Assembly (NCBI GenBank): GCA_019117065.1
Contig: DXAK01000003.1
Coordinates: 1-60,356 of the forward strand
Direction: 5' to 3'
DNA: 60,356 nucleotides
Origin: Candidatus Mediterraneibacter pullicola
GTDB lineage: Bacteria > Bacillota > Clostridia > Lachnospirales > Lachnospiraceae
The notes below the pieces were generated by a model. It did not search any database. It was given only the letters and a program-made list of their open reading frames with translations, and had not been told where the DNA came from. Below, in pieces: positions 52,486 through 60,356 of the stretch (positions are counted from its first letter, which is position 1; each line of letters opens with the position of its first letter). Both the position numbers and the translations under genes were made by a program.

Positions 52486-52559
52486 GATGATCTCTACTTT
52501 CGCTGTTTATCTTAATATCGGTATCAGGGAAGCGTCGCTGCCTTCATAAGCAGTCCACC

Positions 52560-54152
52560 CTATTTTCTTGAAAACAAATGCTTGATAAATACATACATCA
52601 CAATCAGGAACGCCAGCATATACCCAAATGCTCCGATCGCTGGAATCCCTAAAATCTTCGGTGTCATATCTGTAGTGCATATGATACTGGAGCTGATCAA
52701 AAGCGCCATGACCCAGAGACCCATAACGATATTCCTAACCAGACGGCGCAGAAGCTGTGCCAGATCGTCTGTAACCTGAAGATCAAGATTAACCTTTGCC
52801 TGCCCCTTTAGATATCCGCTCATCATATCAGATATCATAGATGGGATATCCAGAGCCTTGCGGAAAGATTTGAGCACACTTTTTCCACTGCTTTTCAGCT
52901 CCTTTTTTAAGTCAAGATTGCGGAAAAACTGTCCTGATACATGTGCCGTGGCGATCTCCACCATATTGATGTCCGGAGCAATGTCGGCCAGCACCCCTTC
53001 CATGTGGGTCAATCCTCTCGCCAGCATGGTCAGCCCGTGAGGCATTTTGATCTTATTATTCTTCATTACATCCATAAGGTCTGTCATGACTTCTGCCACG
53101 TTCATGCTGCCCATATCCACATTTCCGTACTTCATAAGAAGTCCGTCAATATCCTCATACAGTTTTCTCTGATCTGGGCGTTCCTTGAACTCTCCAATGC
53201 CCAGCACCGCCTGCTGAATCAAACCCACATCACCTAGCGCCACGCCCTGCACGGCTTTCCCGATCATTTCCCGGTCATGCTCCGTCAGGCGCCCCATCAT
53301 CCCCATGTCGATCCAGATAATCTTTCCGTCCCGAATCTTTACATTGCCTGAATGGGGATCCGCATGGAAGAAGCCATCGTCCATCACCTGTTTGATGTAA
53401 TTGTCAACCAGTTTGGTACCGATCTCCTTCAGATCATACCCACGTTCGGTAAGTTCTTCTTTGTCGTCAATCCCGCACCCGTCAATATATTCCATCACGA
53501 GCACATTTACAGTTGTATACTGCTGGTATAGTTTCGGAGTGCCGACAAAATTTACCTCTTTATTTCTCCGGGCAAATTCTTCCATATTCGACGCTTCTGT
53601 CAAAAAGTTCATTTCCTCCCGTGTCACGGACCACATTTCATCCAGCACGAGATCCAGATCTGCCATTCCCTTGATGCTCACAGGAGGCATTAGTTTCACT
53701 GCTTTGTGGAGAAGGGCGATATCCCTCGCCATCTTTTCGTAAATGCCTTTGCGCTGAACCTTTACGACCACTTCTTCACCGTTTCGCAATGTCGCCCGGT
53801 GCACCTGAGCAATCGAAGCAGAGCCCTGCGGCTTTTCTTCCATAGAAGAAAACACTCTTCTCCATGACCTGCCATAGGACTTTTCGATCACAGACACCAC
53901 TTCATCAAAAGGCATGGGTGTTACCTCGGTCCGAAGAAGCATCAATTCATCACAATACCTTTTGGGAAGGATATCTGAATGCATGGACATAATCTGTCCC
54001 AGCTTGATGAACGTAGGACCCAGATCTTCAAGAATTGCCCTTAACTTTTTCGGCGTCACACCCTTTGTAATATTGTGCCGGCGCAGCACAGCAGTGATCT
54101 CCCGCAATCTCGAATTATATTGGATTGGTTCTATCGTACTCATATTGCTCAT
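52560..54152 (-). CDS. ABC1/UbiB family kinase-like protein
   Basis: This 530-residue protein has the KxGQ motif (FIKLGQIMS, about 51-59) and Ala-rich loop (QGSASIAQVHRA, about 109-120). It also has VVKVQRKG, catalytic loop HADPHSGN and metal-site DMGMMG, followed by two C-terminal TM helices (about 478-525). UbiB proteins aid quinone or lipid metabolism by ATP hydrolysis. It is 3 bp upstream of the phasin-like gene in coding order. Confidence 0.9.
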   Translation of the reverse strand: MSNMSTIEPIQYNSRLREITAVLRRHNITKGVTPKKLRAILEDLGPTFIKLGQIMSMHSDILPKRYCDELMLLRTEVTPMPFDEVVSVIEKSYGRSWRRVFSSMEEKPQGSASIAQVHRATLRNGEEVVVKVQRKGIYEKMARDIALLHKAVKLMPPVSIKGMADLDLVLDEMWSVTREEMNFLTEASNMEEFARRNKEVNFVGTPKLYQQYTTVNVLVMEYIDGCGIDDKEELTERGYDLKEIGTKLVDNYIKQVMDDGFFHADPHSGNVKIRDGKIIWIDMGMMGRLTEHDREMIGKAVQGVALGDVGLIQQAVLGIGEFKERPDQRKLYEDIDGLLMKYGNVDMGSMNVAEVMTDLMDVMKNNKIKMPHGLTMLARGLTHMEGVLADIAPDINMVEIATAHVSGQFFRNLDLKKELKSSGKSVLKSFRKALDIPSMISDMMSGYLKGQAKVNLDLQVTDDLAQLLRRLVRNIVMGLWVMALLISSSIICTTDMTPKILGIPAIGAFGYMLAFLIVMYVFIKHLFSRK

Positions 54153-54155
54153 TGT

Positions 54156-54527
54156 CTATTCTTCCGCGGAATCTGCTGCATCTTTTGCATTTTCCCTCGA
54201 AGATCCATGTTCTTCCGCATTTTCTTTTGATGCCTGTTCTTTCTTCAATATTTGCTCTTTAAGAGCTGCGAGCTGCTCCGGCGTCATCTTATCAAGAAGC
54301 TCCGAGATTTCTTCCTCTGACGCAGGTTTTACCAAGTTTACCTTCTCCCTGACAGTTTTCTTAATATTGTGTTTTAACTCCTCATTAAGTACCTTGCCCT
54401 GCTCTACTGTCAGCTCACCTTTTTCTACCATCTCATCCAGCAGATCTTTCGACTTTTCCGCTGTGACGGCCACAGCTCCAATGCCTGCAAGGATTATTTT
54501 TTTAATGTTATCGCTTAATTTTTCCAT
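54156..54527 (-). CDS. Phasin-like coiled-coil protein
   Basis: This 123-residue protein begins with a short hydrophobic helix (IKKIILAGIGAVAVTAEK), continues as amphipathic helices (VEKGELTVEQGKVLNEELKH) and ends with an acidic, Glu/Ala/Ser-rich tail. It resembles the PhaF/phasin-like proteins that often sit beside ABC1/UbiB genes in clostridia. Role unknown. It lies 3 bp from the UbiB-like gene and is coupled to it. Confidence 0.75.
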   Translation of the reverse strand: MEKLSDNIKKIILAGIGAVAVTAEKSKDLLDEMVEKGELTVEQGKVLNEELKHNIKKTVREKVNLVKPASEEEISELLDKMTPEQLAALKEQILKKEQASKENAEEHGSSRENAKDAADSAEE

Positions 54528-54539
54528 GGTTTTTCTCCT

Positions 54540-55088
54540 TTATTTGTTCTCTTCTTTATCTCCATATTTTTCCTTATATCTGTCGATACATTCCTCTATC
54601 ACCTGAACAGCCCCCAACGCTCCTTCAAATTCATTTACGGCGGTCTTTTTTCCTTCCAGATCCTTATACACAGTAAAAAAGTGCCGGATTTCATCAAAAA
54701 TATGTCTTGGCAGCTCAGAAATATCCGTGTACGCCTCGTATGTAGGATCTGCCCATGGGATTGCGATAATTTTCTCATCGCCCGCGTCCCCGTCCGTCAT
54801 CCTCATCACTCCGATGGGGTAACAGCGGACTAAAGTCAAAGGTTCCAGCGGCTCTGAGCACATAACAAGCACATCCAACGGATCGCCATCGTCGCCCAGT
54901 GTGCGCGGAATAAATCCATAATTCATGGGATAGTGAGTGGATGTATACAGCACCCGGTCCAGTATAATATATCCTGTCTCTTTATCCAGCTCGTATTTCT
55001 TCTTGCTTCCCTTGGATATCTCGATCACTGAGATGAAATCCGTCGGAAATATCCTCTCCTCGCTGATATCATGCCAAATATTTCCCAT
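54540..55088 (-). CDS. ppa: Inorganic pyrophosphatase, family I
   Basis: This 182-residue soluble enzyme hydrolyses pyrophosphate. The metal-binding [10 protein letters not shown] motif (about 66-75) and [18 protein letters not shown] are present. Length fits bacterial family I. It precedes the phasin-like gene by 12 bp. Confidence 0.94.
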   Translation of the reverse strand: MGNIWHDISEERIFPTDFISVIEISKGSKKKYELDKETGYIILDRVLYTSTHYPMNYGFIPRTLGDDGDPLDVLVMCSEPLEPLTLVRCYPIGVMRMTDGDAGDEKIIAIPWADPTYEAYTDISELPRHIFDEIRHFFTVYKDLEGKKTAVNEFEGALGAVQVIEECIDRYKEKYGDKEENK

Positions 55089-55109
55089 AATAATGGCCTC
55101 CCTTATTTC

Positions 55110-55367
55110 CTATAAATATTCTTTCAACACTTCCTCCATAGCGCTGCAGGCAGCTTCCTCATCTGTCCCTTCCATTTGTACCGTAAGCTTATCCCCACAC
55201 TTGATACCCATGGCCATAAGCTCCGTCAGTTTTTTCGCATCAGCTTTTTTCTCCCCGTGGAAAAAAGTGATCTCCGCTCCATATTTTTTTGCCTCCTTTG
55301 CCACGATTCCTGCAGGTCTTGCATGAATTCCTGCCCTGTCCCTGATCTCATAGATAAATGATCTCAT
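55110..55367 (-). CDS. ptsH: HPr-like phosphocarrier with Lys at position 46
   Basis: This 85-residue HPr domain aligns without gaps to B. subtilis HPr. The PTS phosphorylation site His15 is in GIHARPAG. The regulatory Ser46 is replaced by Lys (DAKKLTELMAMG region, K45-K46), so HPr kinase control should be lost. ATG 55367 with AAGGGAG was chosen over longer frames. It may serve the PTS only, or be a paralogue of another HPr. Confidence 0.88.
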   Translation of the reverse strand: MRSFIYEIRDRAGIHARPAGIVAKEAKKYGAEITFFHGEKKADAKKLTELMAMGIKCGDKLTVQMEGTDEEAACSAMEEVLKEYL

Positions 55368-55450
55368 ACGGTTCTCTCCCTTCTGCGGCACGCTGCTTTT
55401 ATATTTTGATTTTACAACTTCCATGACACCGCGTCTAGTACTGTCATAAG

Positions 55451-55506
55451 AAAAGAAAAAAGCCTGCCCCGAGATCAGTGCTTCCGCATTTTCCCGGGGA
55501 CAGGCT
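55451..55506 (-). terminator. Terminator after fucO
   Basis: AGCCTGTCCCCG and CGGGGCAGGCT arms (55495-55506 with 55461-55471) are followed on the minus strand by TTTTTTCTTTTC. Confidence 0.9.
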
Positions 55507-55586
55507 CCCCATCTCAAGATCTATTTCACATACTGCTTTTTATATTAAGCTTCTACATACTGTCTTACTTTGTATTTCTATATTTC

Positions 55587-56732
55587 CTACATAATTTTCC
55601 GGAACAGATCTTTCAAATCCTCTACGCTTGCATCTTTGGGATTACCCGGGGCACATGCGTCTGCATGAGCAGATTCAGCGAGGAATTGAAGATCTTCCTC
55701 TTTGACTACCTCCAGTTTCGTCGGGATTCCCACGTCGACAGAAAGCTGCCGGACCGCATCTACCGCAGCTTTTCTGTACTCCTCCGCCGACATTTCATCC
55801 ACTCCTTTTACGCCCATCGCTCTTGCGATCTCACGATATTTTTCCCCTGTACAATCCGCGTTGTATGCCATAACAATGGGAAGCATCATCGCGCACGCCA
55901 CTCCATGGGGTGTATCATAAACTGCGCCTAAAGTATGCGCCATAGAGTGAGCGATTCCAAGTCCCACATTAGAAAATCCCATGCCCGCTATGTACTGTCC
56001 AAGCGCCATTCCATCCCGTCCCTCTTTCTCATTTGCAACAGCGCCCCTAAGAGATCTTGAAATGATCTCGATGGCTTTAAGATGGAACATATCTGTCATC
56101 TCCCATGCCGCTTTTGTCGTATATCCTTCAATCGCATGTGTCAGAGCGTCCATTCCCGTTGAAGCTGTCAATCCTTTCGGCATAGAAGCCATCATATCCG
56201 GATCCACAACTGCAACGACCGGCATGTCATGAGGATCTACACATACAAATTTTCTCTTCTTCTCCACGTCAGTGATCACATAGTTAATCGTAACCTCGGC
56301 AGCCGTCCCCGCCGTCGTCGGAACCGCAATGATCGGCACACAAGGCTTCTTTGTCGGAGCCGTGCCCTCAAGGCTTCTCACATCCGCGAACTCTGGATTC
56401 GTAATGATGATGCCGATTGCCTTCGCCGTATCTATAGAAGAACCGCCTCCAATAGCGATAATATAATCTGCTCCCGCATCTTTGAATGCCTGTACGCCAT
56501 GCTGTACATTTTCAATTGTAGGGTTTGCTTTAATATCTGAATAAATTTCATAAGCAAGTTTTTCATTGTCAAGTACATCTGTAACTTTCAAAGTTACTCC
56601 AAATTTAATCAGATCAGGATCCGAGCATACAAACGCCTTTTTAAACGCTCTTGCCTTCACCTCCGCCGCAATTTCTTGAACTGCGCCCGCTCCGTGATAA
56701 GATGTCTCATTGAGCATAATTCTGTCTGCCAT
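55587..56732 (-). CDS. fucO: Lactaldehyde reductase / 1,2-propanediol oxidoreductase (Fe-ADH)
   Basis: This 381-residue group III alcohol dehydrogenase has GGGSSIDTAKAIGI (about 95-108), VPTTAGTAAEVTINYVITD and VCVDPHD. Iron-site regions are DALTHAIEGY, HSMAHTLGA and TPHGVACA. The match to E. coli FucO is close along its length. It reduces lactaldehyde from fucose or rhamnose breakdown to 1,2-propanediol. A short CACAC/GTGTG repeat at 56776-56790 lies upstream. Confidence 0.92.
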   Translation of the reverse strand: MADRIMLNETSYHGAGAVQEIAAEVKARAFKKAFVCSDPDLIKFGVTLKVTDVLDNEKLAYEIYSDIKANPTIENVQHGVQAFKDAGADYIIAIGGGSSIDTAKAIGIIITNPEFADVRSLEGTAPTKKPCVPIIAVPTTAGTAAEVTINYVITDVEKKRKFVCVDPHDMPVVAVVDPDMMASMPKGLTASTGMDALTHAIEGYTTKAAWEMTDMFHLKAIEIISRSLRGAVANEKEGRDGMALGQYIAGMGFSNVGLGIAHSMAHTLGAVYDTPHGVACAMMLPIVMAYNADCTGEKYREIARAMGVKGVDEMSAEEYRKAAVDAVRQLSVDVGIPTKLEVVKEEDLQFLAESAHADACAPGNPKDASVEDLKDLFRKIM

Positions 56733-56865
56733 TGTCTCAAATCTCCTTCCATATTAAATTTACACTGTGACAAACCACACATTCTGTGTGACCCTTAGTT
56801 CTTACCTCTTTTATTTTATCTCTTTTTCCTGCGCCATACAACCGAAAGCCGGACATTTTATATAT

Positions 56866-57273
56866 TTACTCTATAATTTCAGTTCTGCTGCTTTCTGTAT
56901 CATACAAAATCGTGAAAAGCGCCGGACCATGTCCTATATCGCTCTTTTGCAAATACACAGACATGTATACTTTTTTTAAAATCTTTGTCTGATCCCTTGA
57001 AAACCGCGTTGTATAAAATGTATTTTCTTCATAGATACGGACTGTCTCTTCTGCGAATTTCTCCTCATCTTCTATGCGCTCCGCATTTGCCACTACGATC
57101 AGCACGCACTCATCTCCTTCTGTGCGGCTGCTGACCACATCGGGCGTTCCCGAATATGGCTGTTTGTCCTGCGTATATAATTCTATATGCTTATAAAAAA
57201 TACATATTGCGCCAGACAGTAAGATCAACACTGCACTTCCCACAAACAACATTTTACCAGTTTTCTGCACCAT
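56866..57273 (-). CDS. Membrane-anchored hypothetical protein
   Basis: This 135-residue protein has one N-terminal TM helix (about 9-29) and then a soluble domain of about 100 residues facing outward. No motif was recognised. ATG 57273 follows AAAGGT. Stand-alone. Confidence 0.6.
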   Translation of the reverse strand: MVQKTGKMLFVGSAVLILLSGAICIFYKHIELYTQDKQPYSGTPDVVSSRTEGDECVLIVVANAERIEDEEKFAEETVRIYEENTFYTTRFSRDQTKILKKVYMSVYLQKSDIGHGPALFTILYDTESSRTEIIE

Positions 57274-57397
57274 TTCGTTACCTTTCAATAGCATCGCTTC
57301 ATTTTGTATCACTTTTACAACCGATTATATCTCTCGGTGCATTTAAAATCAATATGTGGTTCAAAAAATGAGACATTAAAAACGGAGGAATAATCAT

Positions 57398-57643
57398 ATG
57401 CCAAAACCAAGGACAAAAACTGGCCAGAAAAACCTGATAGCGGACAATCTCATTGAACTCCGGAAAAAACATCACTTTTCTCAGAGAATGCTCGCCTATC
57501 AGCTCCAGCTTGCAGGTTACGACATGGATAAGAATGTCATTACAAGAATCGAGACGAATAAAAGATATGTGACCGATATTGAGCTCAAAGCATTGTGTGG
57601 GATATTCGGCGTGACATATGAAGAATTAATTGATGGGAAATAA
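57398..57643 (+). CDS. XRE family HTH regulator
   Basis: This 81-residue protein is almost only a helix-turn-helix of the XRE type (LIELRKKHHFSQRMLAYQLQ, about 18-37; VITRIETNKRYVTDIELKALC). GGAGG precedes the ATG. Stand-alone; no target is evident. Confidence 0.88.
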   Translation: MPKPRTKTGQKNLIADNLIELRKKHHFSQRMLAYQLQLAGYDMDKNVITRIETNKRYVTDIELKALCGIFGVTYEELIDGK

Positions 57644-57753
57644 AAGGTTCACAATGCTATGTCTTATTCCGTATGCGATAACGGCGTCATCTCTGAACTG
57701 ACAGCATGTATGATCCTTAAGATCACGATAGAAAAGTTGCAAATATTTTAATA

Positions 57754-57783
57754 TAAGGCCCTGTTCCGAAGAACAGGGCCTTA
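57754..57783. terminator. Terminator between HTH gene and ppdK
   Basis: TAAGGCCCTGTTC (57754-57766) pairs perfectly with GAACAGGGCCTTA (57771-57783), with a CGAA loop. The T-tracts are weak in both directions. It lies after ppdK on the minus strand and 110 bp after the HTH gene. Confidence 0.7.
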
Positions 57784-57833
57784 CTAATCCTTTATTATAT
57801 GCTCATCAATACGCAGATCTTAACACTACCTGA

Positions 57834-60356
57834 TTAAGCATTCTTTTTGGCGATCGCTGCCTGTGCTGCTGCCAGTCTTGCAATCGGTACACGGAACGGT
57901 GAGCAAGATACATAGTCAAGACCGATGCTGTTACAGAACTCAACAGAACTCGGGTCTCCACCGTGCTCGCCGCAGATACCAATGTGAAGTTTCGGATTAA
58001 CCGGCTTTCCAAGATCAATTGCCATCTTCATCAGCTTGCCAACGCCTACCTGATCAAGTTTTGCAAACGGATCGTTCTCGAAAATCTTAGCATCATAGTA
58101 AGCGTCAAGGAACTTACCTGCATCATCGCGGGAGAATCCGTATGTCATCTGTGTCAGGTCGTTTGTACCGAAGCAGAAGAAGTCAGCCTCTTTTGCGATC
58201 TCGTCAGCTGTAAGAGCAGCTCTCGGGATCTCGATCATTGTACCAACTTCATACTCAAGGTCGCTGCCTGCTGCCGCGATCTCTGCGTCTGCTGTCTCAA
58301 CAACAAATTTCTTAACATATTTCAGCTCTTTAATGTCTCCTACAAGCGGGATCATGATTTCCGGTTTTACATTCCAGTCCGGATGAGCTTTCTTCACATT
58401 GATAGCCGCGCGGATAACAGCCTTTGTCTGCATCTTAGCGATCTCCGGATATGTCACGGCAAGACGGCATCCACGATGTCCCATCATCGGGTTGAACTCA
58501 TGAAGTCCATCGATGATCGCTTTGATCTGCTCAACTGTTTTGCCCTGAGCGTCAGCCAGTTTCTTGATGTCCTCTTCCTCTGTAGGAACGAACTCATGAA
58601 GCGGCGGATCAAGGAAACGGATCGTTACCGGGTTGCCTTCAAGAGCCTCATACAGCTTCTCGAAATCTCCCTGCTGCTCCGGAAGGATCTTATCAAGAGC
58701 CGCCTCTCTCTCTTCCTCTGTCTCAGAGCAGATCATCTCGCGGAATGCATCGATTCTGTTGCCCTCGAAGAACATATGCTCTGTACGGCACAGACCGATT
58801 CCCTCAGCACCCAGCTCACGAGCCTTCTTAGCGTCTGCCGGTGTATCGGCATTTGTGCGGACCTTCATTGTTCTGTACTTGTCAGCCCAGCCCATGATGC
58901 GTCCGAACTCGCCTGCGATCGTAGCGTCTACTGTCGGAATGATTCCGTCATAAATATTACCTGTAGATCCGTCGATAGAGATCGGGTCTCCCTCGTGGAA
59001 CTCTTTTCCTGCGAGTGTAAATTTCTTATTTGCTTCATCCATAACGATGTCACCGCATCCGGATACACAGCATGTACCCATACCACGTGCGACAACGGCT
59101 GCGTGAGATGTCATACCTCCGCGGACTGTCAGGATACCCTGAGCACTCTTCATACCTGTGATGTCTTCCGGTGAAGTCTCAAGACGAACGAGAACGACTT
59201 TCTCGCCTCTTGCAGCCCACTCAACAGCATCGTCAGCTGTAAATACGATCTTACCGCATGCAGCTCCCGGTGAAGCGCCGAGCGCTTTGCCCATCGGTGT
59301 AGCAGCCTTCAGTGCTGCCGCGTCAAACTGCGGGTGAAGCAGTGTGTCAAGGTTACGCGGATCGATCATTGCAACAGCCTCTTCCTCTGTTCTCATGCCC
59401 TCGTCAACAAGGTCACATGCGATCTTCAGAGCAGCCTGTGCTGTTCTCTTACCGTTACGTGTCTGCAGCATGTACAGCTTACCGTGCTCAACAGTAAACT
59501 CCATGTCCTGCATATCTCTGTAATGTGTTTCCAGAGTCTTGCACACCTCTTTGAACTGTGCAAATGCTTCCGGGAATTTCTGCTCCATCTCGGAGATGTG
59601 CATCGGTGTACGAACACCGGCAACAACGTCCTCGCCCTGTGCGTTTGTAAGGAACTCGCCGAAGAGTCCGTTTGCTCCTGTAGCCGGGTCACGCGTAAAT
59701 GCAACACCTGTTCCACAGTCATCTCCCATATTACCGAATGCCATCATCTGTACGTTGACAGCTGTTCCCCATGAATACGGGATATCATTGTCACGGCGGT
59801 ATACGTTAGCTCTCGGGTTGTCCCATGAACGGAATACAGCCTTAACAGCGCCGATCAGCTGCTCTTTTGCGTCAGACGGGAAGTCTGTTCCGATCTTCTC
59901 TTTATACTCAGCCTTGAACTGTCCTGCAAGAGTCTTCAGATCTTCTGCTGTAAGTTCAACGTCCTGTGTAACGCCTTTTTCTTCTTTCATCTTGTCGATG
60001 AGCTCTTCGAAGTATTTCTTTCCAACTTCCATAACTACATCAGAGTACATCTGGATGAATCTTCTGTAGCAGTCCCAAGCCCAGCGCGGATTTCCTGATG
60101 CTTCTGCCAGAGCCTCTACAACTTCCTCATTAAGACCAAGGTTCAGGATCGTGTCCATCATACCCGGCATGGAAGCTCTTGCTCCGGAACGTACGGAAAC
60201 GAGAAGCGGATTCTCTTTATCTCCGAATTTCTTTCCTGTGATCTCCTCGAGTTTTGTCATAGCCTCCATGATCTGTGACATAATCTCATCGTTGATCTGT
60301 CTGCCATCCTCATAGTACTGTGTACAAGCCTCTGTCGTAACAGTGAATCCCTGCGG
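57834..60356 (-). CDS. ppdK: Pyruvate, phosphate dikinase, 5' end outside window
   Basis: The frame is open to the right edge (PQGFTVTTEACTQYYEDG upstream of residue 1 of the internal Met), so about 35 N-terminal codons are missing. The enzyme converts pyruvate, ATP and Pi to PEP, AMP and PPi. The phospho-His domain has GGMTSHAAVVARGMG, and the C-terminal PEP domain has GLCRTEHMFF and FGTNDLTQMTYG. It works at the same PEP node as pckA at the other end of the window. Confidence 0.96.
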   Translation of the reverse strand, partial: PQGFTVTTEACTQYYEDGRQINDEIMSQIMEAMTKLEEITGKKFGDKENPLLVSVRSGARASMPGMMDTILNLGLNEEVVEALAEASGNPRWAWDCYRRFIQMYSDVVMEVGKKYFEELIDKMKEEKGVTQDVELTAEDLKTLAGQFKAEYKEKIGTDFPSDAKEQLIGAVKAVFRSWDNPRANVYRRDNDIPYSWGTAVNVQMMAFGNMGDDCGTGVAFTRDPATGANGLFGEFLTNAQGEDVVAGVRTPMHISEMEQKFPEAFAQFKEVCKTLETHYRDMQDMEFTVEHGKLYMLQTRNGKRTAQAALKIACDLVDEGMRTEEEAVAMIDPRNLDTLLHPQFDAAALKAATPMGKALGASPGAACGKIVFTADDAVEWAARGEKVVLVRLETSPEDITGMKSAQGILTVRGGMTSHAAVVARGMGTCCVSGCGDIVMDEANKKFTLAGKEFHEGDPISIDGSTGNIYDGIIPTVDATIAGEFGRIMGWADKYRTMKVRTNADTPADAKKARELGAEGIGLCRTEHMFFEGNRIDAFREMICSETEEEREAALDKILPEQQGDFEKLYEALEGNPVTIRFLDPPLHEFVPTEEEDIKKLADAQGKTVEQIKAIIDGLHEFNPMMGHRGCRLAVTYPEIAKMQTKAVIRAAINVKKAHPDWNVKPEIMIPLVGDIKELKYVKKFVVETADAEIAAAGSDLEYEVGTMIEIPRAALTADEIAKEADFFCFGTNDLTQMTYGFSRDDAGKFLDAYYDAKIFENDPFAKLDQVGVGKLMKMAIDLGKPVNPKLHIGICGEHGGDPSSVEFCNSIGLDYVSCSPFRVPIARLAAAQAAIAKKNA

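Noticed and set aside
57963..59174. 403-codon plus-strand open frame
   Set aside because: It is antisense to ppdK, has no ribosome binding site, and its product is Cys/Leu/Ser-rich without family features; ppdK codon bias keeps that frame open.

Overview
The window looks like chromosome from a spore-forming gut Lachnospiraceae (Clostridium cluster XIVa). Evidence for this is the conserved ylxM-ffh-rpsP-khpA-rimM-trmD-rplS-lepB-rbgA-lepB-rnhB-yraN-pgeF run, ATP-type PEP carboxykinase with pyruvate phosphate dikinase, GGAGG-type ribosome binding sites, sigma-A promoters with 17-bp spacers, and a sporulation sigma-K gene. The species cannot be fixed from the sequence alone. Most genes lie on the minus strand.

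Layout. 1-1650: the right end of an element ends in a large serine recombinase. The recombinase stop codon lies on an AATGA core, and directly after it comes the 3' half of sigK, an arrangement like the Bacillus/Clostridioides skin element. 1.6-12 kb: pckA, thrC, an NhaC antiporter, leuDC, asd, argH and queH. 12-19 kb: an ABC importer lacking its binding protein, an NSS transporter, a DUF362 ferredoxin, a thioesterase, tRNA-Thr and mscS. 18.4-26.9 kb: the translation/secretion operon. 26.9-32.9 kb: tandem structured repeats, a subtilisin, a Cys-rich small protein, unknown small genes, and a TetR-controlled membrane pair. 33-42 kb: a divergent truA, feoAB, a cytidylate-kinase-like protein and a BceRS-BceAB module. 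42-47 kb: an unusual sirtuin, an osmolyte (OpuC-type) importer, a ferredoxin-nitroreductase and its HxlR regulator. 47-51 kb: glcT and ptsG; the ptsG leader holds a GlcT-type antiterminator/terminator followed by a 70-bp tandem array. 51-60.4 kb: sseB-like, dgkA, ubiB-like, ppa, an HPr without Ser46, fucO, an XRE regulator and ppdK, which is cut by the window end.

How the parts fit. pckA and ppdK handle the PEP node. glcT, ptsG and HPr handle sugar uptake. feoAB has its own promoter and operator. The bce genes form a peptide-sensing module. The strongest candidate for something undescribed is a family of about 155-160-bp structured repeats bounded by CAGTTCAG/CTGAACTG. There are three large copies (26873-27034, 27043-27183, 40090-40245) and one 51-bp deletion derivative (24465-24515). 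Differences between copies preserve predicted pairing, including compensatory double changes. The split sigK with its recombinase is the clearest developmental DNA rearrangement system here.
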